Positions 1 through 7,362 of a stretch of DNA of 38,448 bases are shown piece by piece. The notes beneath the pieces are model-generated. The model saw nothing but the letters and a program-made list of their open reading frames with translations, did no database searches and was not told the DNA's origin. The DNA lies in the NCBI GenBank assembly GCA_949291445.1, contig CASEVT010000006.1:1-38448 (forward strand), read 5' to 3'. Position numbers and translations under genes: made by a program. The stretch's first letter is position 1; each line of letters opens with the position of its first letter. This DNA comes from an uncultured bacterium. GTDB taxonomy: Bacteria; Cyanobacteriota; Vampirovibrionia; Gastranaerophilales; Gastranaerophilaceae.

Positions 1-441
1 GGTGAGGTCGAGGATCTTACGGTAATATGTGTTTTAAAGGGGTCGAGTATTTTTTGTTGCGATTTGATTAAGCATCTGAAAATGCCGGTGCAACTTGAAT
101 TCATCAAGGTATCCAGCTACGGCAACGCTCAGGTTTCATCCGGTAATGTTAAAGCGCTCGATCTTACACTCCCGCATTTGGAGAATAAAAATGTTTTGGT
201 TGTCGAAGATATCATTGATACGGGATGTACGTTGAAATTTTTGGTGGATCTAATCACTAACACTCACGCTCCGAAGGTTTGTAAAATAGTTACTTTTTTG
301 AATAAAAAGATTGCCCGAAAAACACCGATTGAACCTGATTATTACGGCTTTGATATTGATGACAAATTCGTTGTCGGATACGGTTTGGATTATGAGGGTT
401 ATTTCAGGAATCTGCCTTATATCGGCTATTTTGAATCATAA
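1..441 (+). CDS. hpt: Hypoxanthine phosphoribosyltransferase, 5'-truncated by the window edge
   Basis: Purine-salvage enzyme that joins PRPP to hypoxanthine or guanine, giving IMP or GMP in the cytoplasm. The frame is open from base 1 and reads GEVEDLTVICVLKGSSIF, the family's beta-strand leading to the conserved LKGS loop. It continues through VSSYG, the PRPP-binding signature VVEDIIDTGCTL, and the C-terminal FVVGYGLDYEGYFRNLPYIG block typical of bacterial Hpt. About 147 codons are visible, so roughly 25-40 N-terminal residues lie upstream of the window. A TTG at position 64 would give a shorter product but would remove the LKGS motif, so it is not the real start. The gene converges on the flavoprotein gene that ends at 487, and I see no clear terminator in the 45-nt gap. 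Confidence 0.93.
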   Translation, partial: GEVEDLTVICVLKGSSIFCCDLIKHLKMPVQLEFIKVSSYGNAQVSSGNVKALDLTLPHLENKNVLVVEDIIDTGCTLKFLVDLITNTHAPKVCKIVTFLNKKIARKTPIEPDYYGFDIDDKFVVGYGLDYEGYFRNLPYIGYFES

Positions 442-486
442 AATTAGGTGCAAAAGAAACGATAATCTCAAGTTACATAGCAACTG

Positions 487-1674
487 CTATACCGAACAGC
501 CAGCAATATATCCTGTTGACCAGCAGTTTTGGAGGTTAAATCCGCCTGTTAGTCCGTCAATATCAAGTACTTCACCGCAAAAATAAAGATTATTAACAAG
601 CTTGGATTCCATGCGTTTGGAATTAACCTCTTTTAAGTCCACCCCGCCTGCCGTGACAATCTCTTCTCCGTTGCATCTGCCGGTTGCATGTAGTGTAAAT
701 GAGGTCAGATTTTGGATTATGAGCTTTCGTTCTTCTCTTTTTAATTGACCTGATTTTGTTTGCGGGTTTAGGTTATTGTATTCCAGTATTGCCCTTGCAA
801 GGTTTTTGGGTACATAAAGGCTAATGAGATTTAAGATATCTTTTTTGGATTCTTTCTCCAGCTTTTTGCTAAATTCATTTTCAAATTCCGTTGCATCATT
901 TCTATTTACAAGATTTATAATTATTTTCAAAGGATTTTTTTCACTAAACTCTTCATAAGCGCAATAGGAGGATATTTTGTAAACCAATGGTCCTGATATT
1001 CCTTGATGAGTAAAGAGCAGATCACCTTTGACGGTTTTTTTCTTTTTGTTTTCAAAATATACTTCGGCATTAAGGTTGTGTAAGCTAATGCCGCTAAGGC
1101 TATAAAAAGCTTTCTCCGTCGTTTTTAAGGCGGTTAATGCGGGTTTTGTTGCGATTATGTTGTGTCCCAATTTTCTCGCAATTGCGTATCCGCCTTTTGA
1201 ACCGGTTGCGATTATTATTGCGTCAAAATTGTATTTTGAGCTTTGGGTTTGTACTTTGAAAATATCGTTTGTATGTTTAATTGAGATTACTTTTTCTTTT
1301 TTGATTTCTATGTTTTGTAATTCGTTTAAGAGAGCTTTTTTCACGATTTTAGAAGAATTGCTGGTGGGAAAAATGCGGGAATCTTCTTGTACATAGGTTT
1401 CTATGCCAATTTTTTTGAAAAAATTTATAGTATCATTCGTTGAAAATTGTGAAAAAACAGAATACAAAAATTTTTCACCCCGCGGGTAAAATTTTGCAAG
1501 TTCTCTTGTGTCAAATTCGTTATAGGCAAGATTGCATCTGCCGCCGCCTGTGGGTAAAATGGTTTTTAATACTTCGTCTTTTTCAAAAACGGTTACGCTG
1601 TGGTTTTTAGAAGCGAAAATTGCCGCCATAACTCCCGCAGGACCGCCGCCGATTATGCACACACGCTTAGACAT
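487..1674 (-). CDS. HI0933/BaiN-family NAD(P)/FAD-dependent oxidoreductase
   Basis: Flavoprotein of the HI0933-like family (about 395 aa, the usual length), assigned by its motif set. These are the N-terminal FAD-binding CIIGGGPAGVMAA, PTGGGRCNL about 40 residues later, ATGSKGGYAIARKLGH in the middle, and the C-terminal AGGVDLKEVN and LYFCGEVLDIDGLTGG blocks. The substrate is unknown. Some relatives act on bile-acid intermediates (BaiN) and others have no known substrate, so no symbol is given. I chose the ATG at 1674 because GGAA lies about 9 nt upstream and the Rossmann strand begins right after it; an in-frame ATG at 1701 would add nine residues. The start overlaps the folK stop by 8 nt, so translation is probably coupled to folK. 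Confidence 0.88.
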   Translation of the reverse strand: MSKRVCIIGGGPAGVMAAIFASKNHSVTVFEKDEVLKTILPTGGGRCNLAYNEFDTRELAKFYPRGEKFLYSVFSQFSTNDTINFFKKIGIETYVQEDSRIFPTSNSSKIVKKALLNELQNIEIKKEKVISIKHTNDIFKVQTQSSKYNFDAIIIATGSKGGYAIARKLGHNIIATKPALTALKTTEKAFYSLSGISLHNLNAEVYFENKKKKTVKGDLLFTHQGISGPLVYKISSYCAYEEFSEKNPLKIIINLVNRNDATEFENEFSKKLEKESKKDILNLISLYVPKNLARAILEYNNLNPQTKSGQLKREERKLIIQNLTSFTLHATGRCNGEEIVTAGGVDLKEVNSKRMESKLVNNLYFCGEVLDIDGLTGGFNLQNCWSTGYIAGCSV

Positions 1675-2173
1675 TTGAGCGTGTTCCGTACAAAAATACA
1701 TCTTCTACATCGTCAAGCTCATCATATAATTCGGTCACGGTTTTGTTAGAAACCGGATGCACAAAATCAGGTATAAGCTCCAATAACGGTACCAGTACAA
1801 ATGCCCTTTTGTGCATGTGTTTGTGCGGGATCGTTAGTTTTTCGGTGTTTAAAATCAGTTTGTCATAAAAAATTATGTCGATATCGATGCTTCTTTGTGC
1901 CCAGCGAACTTCATGCGTTCTGTCCCTGCCAAGCAAATTCTCAATCTCTTGGCACTTTGACAACAGTTCTTCCGGTGTAAGTGATGTTTTTATTTCTATT
2001 ATTACGTTTAAAAACCATTCCTGATCCTTATATCCCCAGGGTTCCGTTTCATATAACGCTGATGTTCGTATGATACTTGTACTGTCTGAGAGCGAAAACA
2101 GATTGACCGCACTTTGTATCGTGTTGAATCGGTCACCAACGTTAGAACCCAAACATAAATAAACTATTGCCAT
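1667..2173 (-). CDS. folK: 2-amino-4-hydroxy-6-hydroxymethyldihydropteridine diphosphokinase
   Basis: HPPK transfers pyrophosphate from ATP to 6-hydroxymethyl-dihydropterin, the step before dihydropteroate synthase in folate synthesis. Its 168 aa matches the family's usual size. Diagnostic motifs are YLCLGSNVGDR at the N terminus, YETEPWGYKDQEWFLN in the pterin-binding region, the signature RWAQRSIDIDIIFYD, and IPHKHMHKRAFVLVPL. The gene is the first of a two-gene unit with the flavoprotein and overlaps it by 8 nt. There is no Shine-Dalgarno in front of the ATG. Instead a promoter-like TTGCAA-17-TAGAAT ends six bases before the start codon, so the mRNA may be leaderless. The pyk terminator lies just upstream and insulates the unit. 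Confidence 0.95.
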   Translation of the reverse strand: MAIVYLCLGSNVGDRFNTIQSAVNLFSLSDSTSIIRTSALYETEPWGYKDQEWFLNVIIEIKTSLTPEELLSKCQEIENLLGRDRTHEVRWAQRSIDIDIIFYDKLILNTEKLTIPHKHMHKRAFVLVPLLELIPDFVHPVSNKTVTELYDELDDVEDVFLYGTRSNV

Positions 2174-2179
2174 GGTTAT

Positions 2180-2208
2180 ATTCTATATTTTTTTTTACTA
2201 TTTTGCAA
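2180..2208 (-). promoter_or_regulatory. Putative folK promoter, leaderless configuration
   Basis: On the minus strand a -35-like TTGCAA (2208-2203) is followed by a 17-nt A-rich spacer and a -10-like TAGAAT (2185-2180). Only six bases separate the -10 from the folK ATG, so transcription would start at or next to the start codon. This was seen by inspection only. The same arrangement appears at bfn. Confidence 0.45.
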
Positions 2209-2217
2209 TAAAAACTA

Positions 2218-2241
2218 AAAGGAGCTTTCTAACGCTCCTTT
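2218..2241 (-). terminator. Rho-independent terminator of pyk
   Basis: The 8-bp perfect stem AAAGGAGC/GCTCCTTT has an 8-nt loop and is followed on the minus strand by TTAGTTTTT. It sits about 50 nt past the pyk stop codon. Confidence 0.85.
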
Positions 2242-2289
2242 CAGTTTTTTAGATAATTGAATCTTTAACGATTTATCGGTTAATGTTTA

Positions 2290-3726
2290 TTAAATTGCGC
2301 CGATTCTGTGAACTCTTATGAAATTGGTTCTTCCTGTTATCAAGTGAGGTATAGAACCTATTACAATTATTCTTTCATCTTTCTTGTAATTGGTTTTTTC
2401 TAACAAGAGTTTGTCAATTTTTTTCAAAAGTTCATCGTCCAATACCACATCCCAATCTTTCATATAAGGATAGATATCCCAGCAAAGATTGAGCTTGCGG
2501 CAAGTTTTTTCACAATCAGATATCGCAATGATAGGCACTTCCGGTCTTAATTTTGAAAGCAACCTTGGTGTATATCCCGAATGCGTAAATGCTAATATAG
2601 CCTTAGCACCCAGATCTTGAGCCATAGTAACAGCCGAGTGAGCAATAGCTTGCGGGGTGGGTTCGTATTCCGAGTTCATATCCAATTCAAGGTTATAACA
2701 GCAAAAATCACTCTGCTCAACTTCGTGTGCTATCATGGACATGGTCTTTACCGCTTCAATAGGGTATTTGCCTGCTGCGGTTTCACCGGAGAGCATTACT
2801 GCGTCTGCACCGTCTAAGATTGCATTAGCAACGTCTGATGCTTCTGCCCTTGTCGGGATCGGTTCTTCAATCATTGATTCCAACATCTGTGTTGCGACTA
2901 TACAAGGTTTGCGTGCATCAAAACAAGCGTCTATAATCTGCTTTTGTACAATTGGTACCTTCTCCGGCGAAAGCTCAATGCCTAAATCACCTCTGGCAAC
3001 CATTATTGCATTAGCTGTATCAATGATTTCGTTAATGTTTTGAACGGCTTCCGGTTTTTCTATCTTGGCAATGATTGGTATATCCGCACCGAAGTGACTC
3101 AAATATTTTCTCGCAAGCAATATATCATCCTTGTCTCTGACAAATGACAATGCCAGATAATCAGCTTCATTGTCAACGGCAAATTTAATATAATCAACAT
3201 CACGCTCCGTAATTGCCGACAAGCTTTTTGTTGCTCCGGGAATGTTCAAACCCTTTCTCGGTTTCAGCAAATCACCATGAACAACTTTTGCTTTAACCTT
3301 ATCTCCGTTAACTTCGACAACTTGAACTTCAATCTTGCCGTCGTCCATCAAAATAAGCTCACCCGGTTTTACGTCTTGTGCAACGCCCTTGTAATCTACG
3401 GGTACAATATCTTTATCTGTCTGTTCAAGCCCGTATTGAAAGGTTAAAACCATATCTTTTTCCAACGGAATAGGCTCAATAAGATTTCCGACTCTGATTT
3501 TTGGACCTTGTAAGTCAATCATTACTGCCGTAAATGCCTTAAGCCTTTTTGAAACTGATTTTATTTTGTCGATAGTTTCTTTGTGGTCTTGTGCAGTATT
3601 GTGTGAAGTGTTTATTCTAAACATATTCACGCCGGATAAAATTAATTCTTCAATAATCTTTTCATCACGGCTCACCGGTCCCAATGTTGCCACGATTTTT
3701 GTTTTGTTTTTGTTCATACTAATCAT
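2290..3726 (-). CDS. pyk: Pyruvate kinase
   Basis: Final glycolytic enzyme: phosphoenolpyruvate + ADP gives pyruvate + ATP, in the cytoplasm. Its 478 aa is normal for bacterial Pyk without the extra C-terminal PEP-utiliser-like domain. Visible motifs are the N-terminal KIVATLGP and MFRINTSH, the active-site lysine block IPIIAKIEKPEAVQN (K is the general acid/base residue), the metal and phosphate region MVARGDLGIEL, and ATQMLESM. The C-terminal regulatory domain is intact. The ATG at 3726 has AAGGA eight bases upstream, which favours it over the in-frame ATG three codons later. A strong terminator follows at 2218-2241, and the fabI terminator lies upstream, so this is a single-gene unit. Confidence 0.97.
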   Translation of the reverse strand: MISMNKNKTKIVATLGPVSRDEKIIEELILSGVNMFRINTSHNTAQDHKETIDKIKSVSKRLKAFTAVMIDLQGPKIRVGNLIEPIPLEKDMVLTFQYGLEQTDKDIVPVDYKGVAQDVKPGELILMDDGKIEVQVVEVNGDKVKAKVVHGDLLKPRKGLNIPGATKSLSAITERDVDYIKFAVDNEADYLALSFVRDKDDILLARKYLSHFGADIPIIAKIEKPEAVQNINEIIDTANAIMVARGDLGIELSPEKVPIVQKQIIDACFDARKPCIVATQMLESMIEEPIPTRAEASDVANAILDGADAVMLSGETAAGKYPIEAVKTMSMIAHEVEQSDFCCYNLELDMNSEYEPTPQAIAHSAVTMAQDLGAKAILAFTHSGYTPRLLSKLRPEVPIIAISDCEKTCRKLNLCWDIYPYMKDWDVVLDDELLKKIDKLLLEKTNYKKDERIIVIGSIPHLITGRTNFIRVHRIGAI

Positions 3727-3824
3727 AATAGATGTCCTTATTAATGTTTCGCTATTCTTTAATTCTTTGATTCTTTAATTATGTAAAAATAAGAATTTAT
3801 ATTACTTAAACCACTTCTGTTATA

Positions 3825-3856
3825 AATTAAGGGTTGAAATATTTCAACCCTTAATT
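3825..3856 (-). terminator. Perfect 16-bp inverted repeat, fabI terminator
   Basis: A perfect palindrome with 16-nt arms and no spacer (centre between 3840 and 3841) starts 16 nt after the fabI stop. It has a GGGTTGAAA core and A/T-rich ends, so the transcript would finish in UUAAUU on either strand. It most likely terminates fabI. An operator role for pyk, whose start is about 100 nt downstream, cannot be excluded. Confidence 0.7.
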
Positions 3857-3872
3857 TTAATAAATTTAAAAA

Positions 3873-4682
3873 TTACTGTTTACAAAAAGCGTAAGTTGCT
3901 TCCATTTCATCAATAGATGCATAAACGCTGTGGCATCCGCAATCAACGTGAACGATTTCACCTGTAACTCCTGATGAAAGGTCAGAAACAAGATAAAGTC
4001 CGGTTTTACCGACATCTTCAAGTGAAACATTGCGTTTCAGCGGTGCTTTGAGAACTGCAGCTTTGAGCATTCTGTCAAAACCGGAGATTCCTTTTGCAGC
4101 AAGAGTCTTCACTGCACCTGCCGATAGACAGTTGACTCTTATACCTTGTTTTCCGAGGTTATCGGCAAGATATCTTGCGGAAGATTCCAACGCTGCCTTC
4201 GCTACGCCCATTACATTGTAGTTTGCAACAACTTTTTCTGAACCCAGATATGTTAATGCAAGGATTGCTCCGCCTTCATTCATTAAAGGTTTTGCATTTC
4301 GGGCAAGTGTAACCAGTGAATATGCACTAACTCCCAATGCCAGATCCCATCCTGCTTTTGATGTGTCTATAAATTCTCCTGTCAGATCTTCTTTGTTTGC
4401 AAATGCTACGGCGTGTATTACGAAATCAAGTTTTCCGTATGTTTTTGCATATTGTTCAAATACGGATTTTACTTGCTCTTCATTGGTAACGTCACATTCG
4501 ACAATCATTTTCGAATTCATTTCTTCCGCCAATGGTCTTACACGTGATTCCATTGCTTCATTTGCGTACGTAAATGCTATTTCCGCACCTGCTTGATGAA
4601 TTTGTTGTGCTATGGCATAAGCGATTCCTCGGGCATTGGATACACCGAAAATGATCCCTTTTTTACCTTCCATTAATTTCAT
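3873..4682 (-). CDS. fabI: Enoyl-[acyl-carrier-protein] reductase (NADH)
   Basis: Last reductive step of each type II fatty-acid elongation cycle (trans-2-enoyl-ACP to acyl-ACP), in the cytoplasm. It is an SDR-fold protein of 269 aa. The FabI rather than FabG type is shown by the divergent nucleotide loop GVSNARGIAYAIA, in place of TGxxxGIG. It is also shown by the wide catalytic spacing in TYLGSEKVVANYNVMGVAK, where Tyr-x6-Lys is the FabI pattern. The C-terminal region HVDCGCHSVYAS is also family-like. The ATG at 4682 has AAAGGAG seven bases upstream. The gene stands alone between a terminator and a 159-nt gap before the M20 peptidase gene. It is the expected target of triclosan-type inhibitors. 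Confidence 0.96.
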   Translation of the reverse strand: MKLMEGKKGIIFGVSNARGIAYAIAQQIHQAGAEIAFTYANEAMESRVRPLAEEMNSKMIVECDVTNEEQVKSVFEQYAKTYGKLDFVIHAVAFANKEDLTGEFIDTSKAGWDLALGVSAYSLVTLARNAKPLMNEGGAILALTYLGSEKVVANYNVMGVAKAALESSARYLADNLGKQGIRVNCLSAGAVKTLAAKGISGFDRMLKAAVLKAPLKRNVSLEDVGKTGLYLVSDLSSGVTGEIVHVDCGCHSVYASIDEMEATYAFCKQ

Positions 4683-4841
4683 AAAACTTCTCCTTTTTAA
4701 CCTTTTTTATCATATTATCAAAACAGCTCCGTGTCCAGTTTTTAATATGGGTGAAAACACTGATTACTCGTGTATTTTACACTTTGTTCATTCTTTGCTG
4801 CCGTTTTGTCTTCAATCTTTACAAAAATGTTTAGTTGCCGG

Positions 4842-6245
4842 TTATATTTCACTGTTATAAACTTCAAAAAATTTCTTCAAAAATTCATACCCCTTCACAT
4901 ATGATTCAACATCCATTTTTTCATCGCTTGAGTGCATGTTGTAAACGTCTGCACAGCCTATTAAGTAGGGTTTGAATGTTTTGTTAAATTTATTTTGTTT
5001 GTGTGCGTAAATATGCGTTTCGGCTCCGGCATGAAACGATGTAATCGATGGTTCTACGTTGCACATTTCACAGGCTTTTGCACCAATTTTTTCTAATGTA
5101 GAATCATTTGAGCGTTCGAATGCCGGAAGATGCGGTGTTGCTAAGAATTCTGCTTTTGCCAATCCTTCATATTTTTCGTTAAAGTTTTCTGTGATTTTTT
5201 GTATTTTTTCAATTAATTCCTTTTCGTTTTCCGATTCGGAGCTTCTGATGGAATATTTTGCTTTTGCATAGGTATTTATGAGGTTGGTCATAGATTTTTC
5301 GGCAACATAATCAATGAAACTTTCGGATTTGATATTTTCATCCGAAATCTGTTTGATACAAGGTTCAACCCCGCCGCCTATTACGCTGCCTATGTTAATA
5401 GAGGTGACTACCCCCAATTCATTTGATTTGTAGACGCCTTGCGGTATTTGGTTTATCAACTCTCCTATTAATTTTACTGCGTTAACCCTGTCCGTATCGG
5501 CAATATCAATACCGGAATGACCGCCTTTAAACGCTTTTACTTCCAAAATTGCATTTGTATAACTTGCACCTGCAACAAGTATCTGTCCGAGTTTGTCAGC
5601 ATCTAATACAAGCACATATTCTGATTCTATGTCCGAAAAATCAACATGATTTATTCCGGACAATCCCTGTTCTTCGTCTTTTGTAAAGACAAGTTCCAAT
5701 CCGCCGTGTTTTAGATTTTGGTTGTTTTTAACTTCAATTGCAAGGTTGATTGCAGCGGCTACACCCGCTTTGTCGTCGGCTCCGAGTGTTCTTTTTTTGT
5801 CAGTCTCAATATATTTTCCGTCATATTTTATGTTAACAGGCGAATTATCTCCGATTACGTCCATATGCGCAGAAAGAAGCAGCGGCTGTTTTGTTGAATC
5901 TGTTGCCGGAATTTTTGCCCTGACATTTCCAAAATTGTCTTCATACGCTTCTATACCTGATTCTGAAAGGAGTTCTATTATTTTTTTTGCAACTTTTTGT
6001 TCTTGTCCTGACGGTGAAGGAATTTGCGCAAGTGTACAAAATATATCTATCAGCTTGTCTTTTCTTAACTCTTCTATACTCATAATTCTCTCCTGTTTAT
6101 TCTTTTCTTTGGATTTAATTATACCACTATGTGAGAGATTATGTTTGTCGCTACGGACAAAAGCTGCTCCAAACGCTAAATTCGTACATAAAAAAACTAA
6201 AATTGTGACAATAGCAAAACGTTTATACAAAATATGAAAGTTCAT
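4842..6245 (-). CDS. M20-family metallopeptidase (PepT-like), with a possible secreted long form
   Basis: Di-zinc aminopeptidase of the M20 group, close to tripeptidase T-like proteins. Motifs are LLSAHMDVIGD (His-x-Asp metal and catalytic site), LGADDKAGVAAA (bridging Asp), KDEEQGLSG (catalytic Glu pair), KGGHSGIDI (dimerisation lid), and TSFHAGAETHIYAH (last metal His). There are two credible starts. The ATG at 6245 overlaps the previous stop as ATGA and adds 54 residues beginning with a signal-like segment (LYKRF, then a hydrophobic run to NLAFGAA). The ATG at 6083 has AGGAG seven bases upstream and gives the normal 413-aa cytosolic enzyme. I list the long form because it is open and coupled to the upstream gene. 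The short form may be the main product. Confidence 0.88.
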   Translation of the reverse strand: MNFHILYKRFAIVTILVFLCTNLAFGAAFVRSDKHNLSHSGIIKSKEKNKQERIMSIEELRKDKLIDIFCTLAQIPSPSGQEQKVAKKIIELLSESGIEAYEDNFGNVRAKIPATDSTKQPLLLSAHMDVIGDNSPVNIKYDGKYIETDKKRTLGADDKAGVAAAINLAIEVKNNQNLKHGGLELVFTKDEEQGLSGINHVDFSDIESEYVLVLDADKLGQILVAGASYTNAILEVKAFKGGHSGIDIADTDRVNAVKLIGELINQIPQGVYKSNELGVVTSINIGSVIGGGVEPCIKQISDENIKSESFIDYVAEKSMTNLINTYAKAKYSIRSSESENEKELIEKIQKITENFNEKYEGLAKAEFLATPHLPAFERSNDSTLEKIGAKACEMCNVEPSITSFHAGAETHIYAHKQNKFNKTFKPYLIGCADVYNMHSSDEKMDVESYVKGYEFLKKFFEVYNSEI

Positions 6246-6445
6246 TGCGCACTAAAAAACCTTGCACTAACTCCGCCATCCCCGATTTTTATTCTGACAG
6301 GACGCAAACACTTCGGACACCTGCCGACATAGGCAGTACCTTCTTTGTTTTTGTATATTCTTGCATAAACGTTGCAGCAGTTGAACATTATGCCGATAAA
6401 ATTCTTTTTCGCCCCCTGTTGAGGTTCGTTGCAATCTTCACCCAT
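6242..6445 (-). CDS. Small zinc-ribbon-like protein, function unknown
   Basis: A 67-aa protein with Cys23-Cys24 (NCCNVYARIY) and Cys43-x2-Cys46 (GRCPKCLRPVRI), the layout of a single treble-clef or zinc-ribbon fold, followed by a basic segment and GDGGVSARFF. I recall similar short proteins in several phyla but cannot name a function. The ATG at 6445 is preceded by AAGG about six bases upstream. Its stop overlaps the ATG of the long form of the M20 peptidase in an ATGA junction, so the two are probably translationally coupled. It lies 70 nt after the 72-aa Cys-cluster gene in the same orientation. Confidence 0.75.
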   Translation of the reverse strand: MGEDCNEPQQGAKKNFIGIMFNCCNVYARIYKNKEGTAYVGRCPKCLRPVRIKIGDGGVSARFFSAQ

Positions 6446-6515
6446 ATCAAACCTTGCTTATCTTTTATTTCTATCTAATACAAGATTTTAGGAGTTTATC
6501 TGCCCTTATGTCAAA

Positions 6516-6734
6516 CTAATCATTTAAAACTTGAGGAATATCGACATCAGGTTTACCCAAAACTCTCACAAGCTCGAGTACCGATGCTTTCATCTGACAT
6601 TTTTGTGAAGTTCCGCTGAAAAAGTCCGTGTAAAAACAACCTTCACAAACACACCCTCTTTTATAACATTCCAATGCCGTATTGGTCCATCTTCTTACGG
6701 CTATTGATCTTCCCATATCTCTGCTTCTTAGCAC
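6516..6734 (-). CDS. Small Cys-cluster protein, function unknown
   Basis: A 72-aa protein with five cysteines spaced C23-x4-C28-x-C30-x2-C33-x12-C46, within ALECYKRGCVCEGCFY and SQKCQMK. The rest is basic and helical (SVLELVRVLGKPDVDIP). The spacing suggests a metal or Fe-S site, but this is inference. I have an impression of related short proteins in Clostridia and Melainabacteria without assigned roles. The start is GTG at 6734: GGGAGG lies six bases upstream, which decides it over the in-frame ATG at 6716. The GTG overlaps the end of a 36-codon upstream ORF (GTGCTAA), so the two are likely coupled. Confidence 0.72.
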   Translation of the reverse strand: MLRSRDMGRSIAVRRWTNTALECYKRGCVCEGCFYTDFFSGTSQKCQMKASVLELVRVLGKPDVDIPQVLND

Positions 6735-6838
6735 TTGTTTCCTCCCGAAGTATATGTTAGGATACCATCCCGATTTTCAGAAAAAAGCATTACCGATGTA
6801 TCACACTGTTTACAAGTAATTGCCGTATATACACTCAT
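6728..6838 (-). CDS. Possible 36-aa CxxC microprotein at the head of the Cys-rich operon
   Basis: A short ORF reading MSVYTAITCKQCDTSVMLF and on to GGNKC. It has one CxxC pair (TCKQC) near the N terminus and a C-terminal Cys. It is below usual gene-calling length. Support comes from position: it lies directly upstream of the Cys-cluster gene with a 7-nt stop/start overlap, its 3' end holds that gene's GGGAGG ribosome-binding site, and a good promoter lies 50-80 nt upstream. A weak GGGGA about 10 nt before the ATG could serve as Shine-Dalgarno. It could instead be a leader peptide for the downstream gene, or a chance ORF. Confidence 0.5.
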   Translation of the reverse strand: MSVYTAITCKQCDTSVMLFSENRDGILTYTSGGNKC

Positions 6839-6890
6839 CAAAAGACTGTCCCCACAATCTTTTACACTACACGCCTCTTTCCTTTTTTCT

Positions 6891-6918
6891 ATTATATAAT
6901 TAACCACGCTTATTACAA
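6891..6918 (-). promoter_or_regulatory. Putative sigma-70-type promoter for the Cys-rich small-protein/M20 operon
   Basis: Minus strand TTGTAA (6918-6913), a 16-nt spacer, and a consensus TATAAT (6896-6891), about 52 nt upstream of the 36-codon ORF. Found by eye. Confidence 0.5.
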
Positions 6919-7228
6919 GTCAATTCATGGCAAATATTACGATATGTTGCATGACTTAAAAGCCTTAATTTTATTGGGTCTTATCCATATTATCACCTCA
7001 AATCCCTTTTCTTACATGCATTTAGGCATATTTATTGCATAAAAACCATGTCAGCGTGCATGTTTTCATGCAGTTGAGATATATTTAAGAATTGTAAAGA
7101 TTTTGCAGCTTTTTCAATTCCGACAAACATTTATAAACCGTGTATTGTTATAAAAGCTTCTTTTTATGCGAGTTTTTGCAAGTTTTTTGGATTTTGAGCG
7201 CTCAGGATAATATTTGTTCAAATTTGTC

Positions 7229-7246
7229 ATTGACCATGTGGTCAAT
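7229..7246. promoter_or_regulatory. Palindrome ATTGACCATGTGGTCAAT, candidate operator for the flagellar operon
   Basis: A perfect inverted repeat with 8-nt arms and a 2-nt centre, 117 bases before the first gene of the flagellar operon. It has the size and symmetry of a dimeric regulator site. No T-tract follows, so it is not a terminator. The identity of any binding protein is unknown. Confidence 0.4.
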
Positions 7247-7362
7247 ATTTAGTTGTACGAAATTCAATCACAAGATGGATGAGATAAATCATCTATATAT
7301 AGTATTTTATCATTAAGTGAAGGGTCGAGAATTGTCGACTTGGGAAAGAGGTACCTGATAAA

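Larger units (their letters stand above)
6839..7362. other. Divergent intergenic region between the Cys-rich/M20 operon and the flagellar operon
   Basis: About 520 bases with no supported gene. It holds the minus-strand promoter at 6891-6918, several TGCAT-rich words around 7013-7075, the 10-bp palindrome TGAGCGCTCA at 7195-7204, and the 18-bp palindrome at 7229-7246. The flagellar operon must be transcribed from somewhere between about 7150 and 7350. I could not pick a convincing sigma-28 or sigma-54 promoter by eye. Confidence 0.6.

Noticed and set aside
311-586. Plus-strand ORF across the hpt end
   Set aside because: It overlaps hpt in another frame and the convergent flavoprotein gene, and has no recognisable content.
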